Origin: Ryuthela nishihirai
Lineage: Eukaryota; Arthropoda; Arachnida; Araneae; Heptathelidae
Assembly: GCA_038380435.1 (NCBI GenBank)
Contig: JAWZYU010000034.1
Coordinates: 39,122,901 to 39,186,900 of the forward strand
Direction of reading: 5' to 3'
DNA length: 64,000 bases
The notes under the pieces are model-generated. The model did not search any database and was not told the origin of the DNA. It saw nothing but the letters and a program-made list of their open reading frames with translations. This document shows positions 48,401 through 57,400 of the stretch, one piece after another; position 1 is the stretch's first letter; every line of letters starts with the position of its first letter. The position numbers and the translations under genes were made by a program.

Positions 48401-51400
48401 ATTCAGCCCTTTAGACCATACTGAAGTTGGTCGTGTTTGCATTACATTTTGACTTTTTCATTGTATCTTGGAAATATTTTTGCAGATGGACATTAAAAAT
48501 ATGCTTTAATCAGTTGGATGCAGAAGCCATATTAAACATTCCAAATGTGTATAAAAATGTTTAAAATATGTGAATTTCTTAATATGTTTTCTTTATACTG
48601 AAATATAAAGCTTGAATATAATATTTTTGTCTATGCTCAAGAAATAAAGTGTAGAATTATAAACAATGGAAAATAGGTCCAAAAATGAGTTTCCAGAGCA
48701 AAATAGTTTAAAGACTTCATCTTTCAGACTTTATGGCCAAAAGACTAAATTGTATCCATTAACATGGGAAAAAGAGGAGCACACCTACTGCCAGGTTTAT
48801 CTCACAGCACAGAAAGCTTGTGTGTTCATTTAAATATTTATAATGCTAGGTAAAATGAATTTGCCAACAGCATTTCTGCTTCAGATTATTTGTAACTACT
48901 GATTCCCAGCTATTTTGTAATGGGTTATCAATCATTGAAATCGGTTAGGTTTGTCACAAAAATAATTAAAATGTTTTATGAATTCTAGCAGCATTGGACA
49001 TCAAATATTGTTTTTCACATATTGTCAGCAAAGAAATTTGGTACCCATAATAATAGAAATTTTCATACACTTGATGTATATAGTTAAAAATAATATGCAT
49101 ATATATGTCACCTTACAGCACCCTGATATATATTAGAATCTATGGCCAGAGCTAGATGGCTCTGCATCTTTTTGGTCTTCATCATTTTCATTGTTTTAAC
49201 CTGAAAGAGCAAGTTTTCAAGAAATTTCTACTAAAAAAGGAGCAGCAACTAACAGGGCAAATAATGAAGTTGCTTTTATTAATATTAAATCATTGTAAAT
49301 GTTACTCCTACCATTGACAACATCTCTTTTTTTTTTTAGGAGTGGGGGGGGGAGAGCTCAGCCAGTAGCACACCAGGCTCTTTATCTGCAATTCCCATAT
49401 TTGAGTCCCACTTGGGCCAGCATTGAGATTTATCTCTGCAAACTCCCTGCCATGCCTTCAATTAGTAGAGGACATTGATGGGCTTAAAAAGGCCACTATC
49501 TATTGGATGGGATGTTAAACCGTGGCCTCATGTGTGAGAGCCACGGTTTAACATCCCATCCAATAGCCATACCCTGTACACATTAAAGAATACACTGGAT
49601 GGCCTTGACAGGAGGCTACTATCTATCTCCTAACAGCTGCCCGGTTGGTCCCCTTCCCCCAACCTTCTTTGAGCCCTCAGGGTCCTTATGACCTGGCCAT
49701 TTAGTCTATTGTGTGCAAAATAGTGCTACTCAGAAGTAAAACAAGCCAACTCTTACCATTCATTAGTGAAAATGTGAGCAAAGTACTAGAAAGAACAATG
49801 CATATCTTTAAATTATTTCTATTAACTGATTGTTTATTGATATATGATTATAATATTAATTATTGAAAGCTATTCAGTTTCATTTTGTCTGAACCAGTGA
49901 GAAAAGCGAACTTCTTTCTCAGTGTTGATTATGTTGTAGTGGTTTATACTGAAATGGGGGTAAAAAAACAGGTATCTCAAGGACCAGTTATATATAAAAA
50001 AAAAATACCCCCTCAAGCAGCTGCTTGCCACAGAGTCTGACAGGAGCCTGTCAATTTATATGCCACAGTAGAAGATCTGAGAGGATGGAGCCAAAACATA
50101 TGTGACTTTGTATATTTTTGTTATATATAGATAATGCATTTTAGCATCAAATATATTACATAGCCCAAGTCTGCCTGAACTTTCCCTAAGGTGTACCACT
50201 ATATAGTTTTTAAAAAAGCACCAGATGTCTAAATTATGAGGAATAAAATAAGTAAATAAATAATGAAAAGTCTTAAAAAAAATATCTCGAATTCTCTTGC
50301 TTTGCATATTTGTGCCAATTATTGAAATTCATTATCAAAAAGTTACTAAAGTATATATTTTTGATCACCATTCTTCTTGCAAACTAGAAAAAAAAATGAC
50401 TTCTGTGTATCACATTTTGACAACTTTGACCTAGTCTTTTGAAATCATTAAGAAAGTGTATTCTTTCTTGCCTCTCTAAACTTGTTACTGGTATAATGTA
50501 AAGTTTTTGGGAATTAAGCTTTCATACTTAAATTCTAAAATTTATTGGAGCATTTAACACACTGTGTAGTATTTCAGTATGAAATTTATGTGAAATGTTT
50601 TCAGAAGAAAATTTTATCATCTAGAATAAAATCCCCAGAATGCATTTCCTCAACTCTCACTGTACTTTGTGATGTTTCTAACTGTAAGTGCACTTGTAAG
50701 TAATCATTGAAAGAATGCAATAGGAGATAAGTAGACTGCAGTCAGGAGGTGAGAAAAGGAAGCCTGTCATAGGATTTGCAAACCTTCATTCAGACTCCCA
50801 AAATTTTAATAATATAGGAGAAATGGCTAAATAAACTCTGATGTATTAATACAGCAGGAATAAATTCTGTATGGGCTTTAGGAGTTGGTGTGTGTACTTA
50901 TGACAGCAATTGTGCCCTGTGCATATTGCTCTGAAAGAAGTCAAAATCATTGATTCTGTTCTCACAAATGTGTCAAGTCGCTTCTCTATTCAAGCAACAA
51001 GATTTTGCAAGTACTTAAACCTGAAACAAGAAATGGCAACCTACTTTAGCATCATTTTATGCCAAGTATAGTCTTGCAGAGTCCTAAAAAGTATAAATGT
51101 TATGGGGTTCCCTAAATGTGATGCAGGTACCTCATTTGGCTACCATAGCATGAATAGTTGTGTGACATCGAGTCCTAATCATCAGCATGCAAATTTTTCA
51201 CGAAAACGAAAAGATTAAGGATTTTAATTTGCATCATTGAATAAAGTATTTTAATCCAAACGAAATTTAAAAATTTCTAATATGAAATAGAGATGATTGA
51301 TATTTTAGAAATGTGTGAATGTTTTAGGAACACATTGTTTTTACACAAAAACAACACATGTTTTTGTTTCTTTTGCTACAATTCAGATTGATTCCACACA

Positions 51401-54400
51401 CACACATCTCAATCTCTAACATCTGGAGTAACTGCAATGACAATATGGCTACAACAATATATTATGCATTCCAGTATATGGCAGATATAATCCATTAAGG
51501 ATTAATCTATTACAATGGTTCTCAACCTTTTTCCCTATCACAACACATTAGAAGTATGACATCCACTTAAGCAACACACCTGTATGGGCATCCTACGATT
51601 TTAATAAAAAATATTTTTTTTATTGGGTTCATTTAGTTACTTTGACTTTATTGTTTTTAATGTCAATAATGCTGCTTCAAAGTATGATGTGGAAAAGGGA
51701 AGAAAAATGTTCAAAGCCTTAGTTACAATTGCAGGATACTCATTTTCAAGAGAAATAATTTCAAGGTAAAGAATCAACTGAGAGGGCTTGAAACTTTAAG
51801 AGTCGTATCCAAAGAAACTCCAATTAATTCAACTTTTTCTGCATGTGTTAATTCTGATGTGATGTTTAAATTATGTTCACCAGAAACTGCAAGCAGTGAA
51901 ATAACCCATTCAATACCATTTGTTGAACTAGATGGAAAGTATTTTTTCAAACTCTCCTGAAGACACCCTAAATGCTCAGCTATACTATACTTTTCTTCGA
52001 CTGCATTTTCTGATTTATTTCCAGCTTAGTTAAAAAAAAATTTTTGCAGATGGAAAAATAATATCTGCATTCTGTATAGCTGATATCCATAACACTATTT
52101 TTGGAAAAACTTCATTCTTGCTGATATTAATGTTTCTTTTCAGCCCTGCATGCTAGAGTTCAAAGAATTGAACTTATTGAAGATATCAGCAATATAAGCT
52201 TGCTCAGCACACCAGACAATACCTTGAAATTTTTCTGAGTTTTCTGTTTCAAAAAATAAAAAAAGTTAATTTTTGGCCTATTGAAAGCCAATGAATTTCA
52301 GTATGAATCAACAGTACACTGTGTTCTGCACCCATTTCTTGGCATGGTTTTTCAACAGTCTGCATTTCATCGGATGAGTTTTTATGTAATTAATCATATT
52401 TATTCATCATCATCATCATCATCATCCTCAACGGAGGTCCAACCAGACCGTGCAATTTAGTTCTCCAAGCAAGTCTATCCTGAGCTACATCTACTGCATC
52501 AGGCCACTGCACACCAATTCTAACAAGGTCCTGTTTGACATTGTCTGCCCACTGCATCCTAGGTCTCCCCTTCTTTCTGAGGCCTTTAGGCACACTGTTC
52601 ATAATCTATAATTACTGTTTCTATAATCTATAATCACTGTTACATAATCTATAATCACTGTTTCGCCAATCTATAATTATTCATACGGGCAACATGCCAA
52701 ACCAATGGAGTCTCTCTCTGCACAATATGCTGCTTAAAGGAGGTTGCAAACTCCTTTGCCTAACCTCATCATTAGTTAAGAAGTTGAACCACCTAATGCC
52801 CAAGATACTGCGTAAGCATCTGGAATCAAAAGCATCTAGTGTCCTGTTATCTTGTTTACAAAGTGTCCAAGTTTCACTACCATAACTAACCCTAGAAAGA
52901 ACCAAACTATTATACAGTCTAATTTTAGTCTTTAGGTGTATACGCCTATTTCTCCACACTCTTCATAGATTCTTAAAAGTTCCGGCAGCAATCCCTATTC
53001 ATCTGTTAATCTCATGCCGCACATCACCATTATCTGTTACATAGTTCCCAAGATAATTAAACTGTGACACCTGCTCAAGACTGCAACCATTCAGATTAAT
53101 TGAATCACAGCTTGCCTGACCAATTTTCATCACTTTAGTTTTCTCTCTGTTAATAACCAAACCTACTCTGCTACCAGTCTCATCAACAGCTTGAATGAAA
53201 GAGTTAATCTCATCAACATCATTTGCCAAAAGGGCTAAATCATCAGCATAATCTAAATCGGAAATTTTCATATCTCCAGTCCATTTAAGGCCAAAATATT
53301 TCCCTTGAAGTGAATTTCGCATAACATAATCAATAACCAAGCTAAAGAGAAAAGGAGACAAAATGCACCTTTGTCGAACACCAGAAGTAATGCTAAACCA
53401 ATTGCTACAAGCCTTACCAACTCTCACACTCGACTCAGTGTTATTATAGAGAGCTTTCATTATGTTAACTAACTTGTCTGGTATACCATATGATCTCACA
53501 ATCAACCACAAATTATGACGATCAACAGAGTTGAAAGCCTTTTTGAAATCAACAAAGCTAGCAACCAAAGGTTTTTGAAACTGTAAGCATTTCTCAAGAA
53601 TCTGCCTAAGTGAAAATATCTGATCCACACATCCCCTACCACTTCTGAATCCACATTGCTCATCATGCAATTGTCTGCCAACCAGATTCTTAATTCTATT
53701 AAGCACAATCATGGAAAGAACTTTACCTGGAACAGAGAGTAGGCTGATACCCCTAGAGTTATCACAAGAACTGTGATCACCTTTTTTGAAAATAGGGATA
53801 ACAATAGCTCTGGTAAAATCCTTAGGAACCATGCCTTTATCATAAAAGATATTCAGAATTTCAGTCATCCAAGTGGTAACCGAAACATTCCCAGCTCTTA
53901 GCATTTCTGTAGTAATTTCATCTGCCCCTGGGATTTATGAAGTTTAAGTTTAGAAATAGCCAAAATAACTTCAGATTGTGTTATAGGGCCAACATTAAAG
54001 CCCCCAATACATTTATCATCATTACAAACAATGGGAGTAGAACTAACCACATTGTTTAGAACATCACTGAAATGCTCAACCCACCTAGCCATGACAGAAT
54101 CCTCCCCTTCTACAACCTTACCTTGTTTATCCTGCAATCCTTGTATGCCTGTCTGTTTTCTACCACACAAAACATTAACTATCTGGTACAGCTCTGTGCT
54201 CTTGTGCTGTCTAACTGCTTCCTCGACTTTATCAGCCAAACCATCAAGCCAAAGATTCTTATCAGCAGCTAACTGATCTTTTACACGTTTAGTAAGTTCT
54301 CTGTAATGCTTTCTATTAGGACTAGTAGGGTATTGATTAAGGACATTCCTGCAGTTCTTTCTTTCCTAAATAAGCTCAAGTGCCTTATCACTCAGATAAT

Positions 54401-57400
54401 TCTGCCTCTTCTGCTCCTTTTTTCCTAAAAGAGTACTGTTAGTGTCCAAAAAAGTCTGTTTAAAATGATCCCATTCTTCCTCAACTTCAGTAGTAAGCAT
54501 ACCATGACTGTCATAATGACTAAGTAACCTATCATGGTAAGCTTTGGCTATAACTGGGTGTTTCAGAGCTTCAGTATGAAAAGCAAATTTTTTAACCCTA
54601 GCACAATACTTTTGAAGTTTAAGTTGCAAGACACTTTTAACAAGATAATGGTCAGATCCAATTTCAACTCCCCTATATGACCTGGTATTCCTAACAGAAC
54701 TAGCCCATTTGCTGTTAATTAATATATAATCAATCGTATTCTTATGCAGCCCATCGGGTGAAACCCATGTGTACTTATGTATGTCGCGGTGTTTGTAATA
54801 AGTGTTAGTTATTCTGAATCCATCGAGTTTACTTACCTGTAGGAGATGTTGCCCATTGCCATTGCAGCTACCAATACCAAAAGGGCTTATTACTCCTCCC
54901 CAAAGGTCAGAGTCAGTACCAACTTTGGCATTGAAGTCACCTAGAACAAGGGTAATATCTCCTTTCTTGACAAAATTCAAAATATCCTGAAGTTGTTCAT
55001 AAAACCTATCCTTCTCATCCTCATCGGCATTCTCAGTGGGGGCATAACAGCAGATAACATTCAAGTCTTTAACGCTTGTCTGAAATTTTGCTGTAAGAAG
55101 CCTTTCATTAATGCACTCATATCCTAGAAGAGCATCACTAGCGTGTCTGCTGAGAAGCAGACCCACGCCTTGGTGATGCTACATATAAATATTGCTGATA
55201 AATATTGTCGTCCCTCCCTGAAAAGAGAAATTTAAGATTATTTTTAAGAATCTGACCTTTATCTGTCCATCTCGTCTCTTGCAAGCCGAGAATATCCAAA
55301 TTATAATGGTGGAATTCTTGTGTGAGAACATCAAGAGAAAAAGCTCTGTGCAGAGTCCTCACATTCCAACTACCTATGGAGAGAAAATGGTTAGTGGGAT
55401 GTTTAAAGAAAACTTTGCCCAATCTATGCTCTCCTATGCTTTTCATAACTAAAAAAAGGACTTTTCACCATGAGCACTTCTCAATGCAGGAAACCATCTG
55501 TAGTTACTAAGGAAGAAGTTTCTTCTTTTGCAAAGCTTAGATATCCTTTTAATATTCCTGTCATTGTTGCTGTGCCATCAGTACATATAGAAATACAATT
55601 AATTCAAAGCAAACGATTTTCTTTAAAGTAAGTATTCATTACAGTGAATATAGCAGCAGCAGTTCTTGTTTCTAATCATCGAAAAAATAAATTTTTCTCA
55701 ATTATTTCAGACCCCTCAATGATTCTCGTGAAGGAGAGTAATTGAGCTTTACCAGATATGTCAGTACTTTCATCTAATTGTAAAGTGAACTTATTTATTT
55801 TTAACATTTCAAGAACATTATTTTTGATGTCCATAGACATTTCAGTAATTCTTTGACAGACTGTGTCATTTGACAACAGCACTTCTGAAATTTGCTCAGC
55901 TGCTTTAGATCTTAGTATGAGAGAAATAATTTCTTTACATGCTGATAAAATTTGCTCCTCTGCAATGTTGTGAGCTTTTTTATCTTAGCAATCATTTCAG
56001 AAACTTTAAATGATGCTAAAAGTGCTTTGTCTGACAACTTTATTAATTTTAGCACAGAGTCAACAAAAATTTCAGGCAACATTAGCATGATTTTGATTTA
56101 AATGTCTTTTTAACTTGTTGGGAACTGCCAATTGCTTTGATAAAATGATGCCACATATAAGAAAATAGTATCTATAAGAAATTGTGGCTTAGACTGTCTT
56201 TCTTGCTCATCCAAGTAAACTTAAATTTTAGGTATTCTTCATTATATTTACGGAAATATTCTTTGCTTTCCTTTGATATGGTAATCTTAACTGTTGTAAC
56301 TAACAGTATTGTCCATGACATCATTCTTCCACACATCCAATGTAGATGCACATCTTCTTCATCATTTCTTGCCTTTTTTACTAAAAATTTATCCATGGGT
56401 ATAATTAAAAGAAAACAAAAATAAATGTGGAATAAAATGACAAGCCATAGAATATTTGTACTTTGCTTCTAGAACTATGCAGTATTTTGAATTCATTCAA
56501 CACACTCATCAAAACCTAGCACAGCATGAATCCTGGTCAGTTTTGCCAGAGTCTAAGCACTCATGTGTTAAAATTAAATCAATGCATTTGATTCTTTGCA
56601 AGCCTGCAAAACAGTGGTTATGATGTATAAAACATGTAAATGAATTATTTATATTTAACTGGAGTTTAATAATAAAGCATTTAAAAAATGTTTAGATTTT
56701 GAACATGTTAGTTTTAGATTACTCAGCGATTCACTGTGTGTGATAATTTTTGTGAGTCATTTTGCAGGTGGCCAAATTTCTCATGACACACCCAGCAACT
56801 GTCTGCAACACAATGGTTGAGAATGGCTATTATATGTAGAATTTGAAAGGGCATAAGACTCAAACCAAAGCTTGGTGGGCAAACAGATTGATGAAGTGTA
56901 ACATATGAAAATTTTAAGATAAAAGTTCCTAAAGGTGTGAAAGGTATAAAAGCTAATCCAGCTGATAGATATGAATATATTAACTGCAATGTGGGTATGT
57001 GGATTTATCTTTGAACATCTTCATGTAATCATTTGCCTGCATTCAAGGACACTTTTCCTATTGAATCATAAATTTGCAACAAGAGTCAACAGTTTCATAT
57101 ATTAAAACTACATTATATAGCATTCTTTAATTTAAAAACACTTCAGTAAACTGTATTAGAAAAGGTGTAATCCCTGTAGTATATATGCCTTTCAGTTTGA
57201 AAACCACTACCTCCACTGGTTGCGTTTTCTTTCAACACACTGTATGAATGTCAATTTTTTTTAATGTTTAATATGTTTTTTTTATTTCCTCAAGATATTA
57301 GCATAGTGAAGAATATTTTACTTATATGTTGCTTAATTTTATCACACCTAATTTCACCAAATATCATTACTAAAACCCTCTGATAAAATTTTTTGTAGTA

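Larger units (their letters stand above)
51640..56396 (-). pseudogene. hAT transposase (ZBED5/SCAND3/FAM200-like), broken
   Basis: The N-terminal frame (start 56396) reads MDKFLVKKARNDEEDVH and later RKYNEEYLKFKFTWMSKKD, the family opening. 55676-55882 has LLSNDTVCQRITEMSMDIKN, FTLQLDESTDISGKAQLL (the DDE first-Asp region). A STDGFPAL-like segment sits next to the LINE. Beyond the LINE (52140-52390) come INYIKTHPMKCRLLKNHAKK and LIHTEIHWLS ('LHTEVRWLSRG' in relatives). Many stops. The part 52404-55408 is LINE, not hAT. Confidence 0.82.
51513..56830 (-). mobile_element. hAT element (ZBED5/SCAND3-like), split by a LINE
   Basis: The left end CAATGGTTCTCAACC resembles Charlie-type hAT termini, and the right end near 56815-56830 has GGTTGAGAATGG. 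CTATTA follows or precedes each end, consistent with part of an 8-bp duplication. Transposase pieces lie on the minus strand on both sides of the LINE. Confidence 0.78.
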
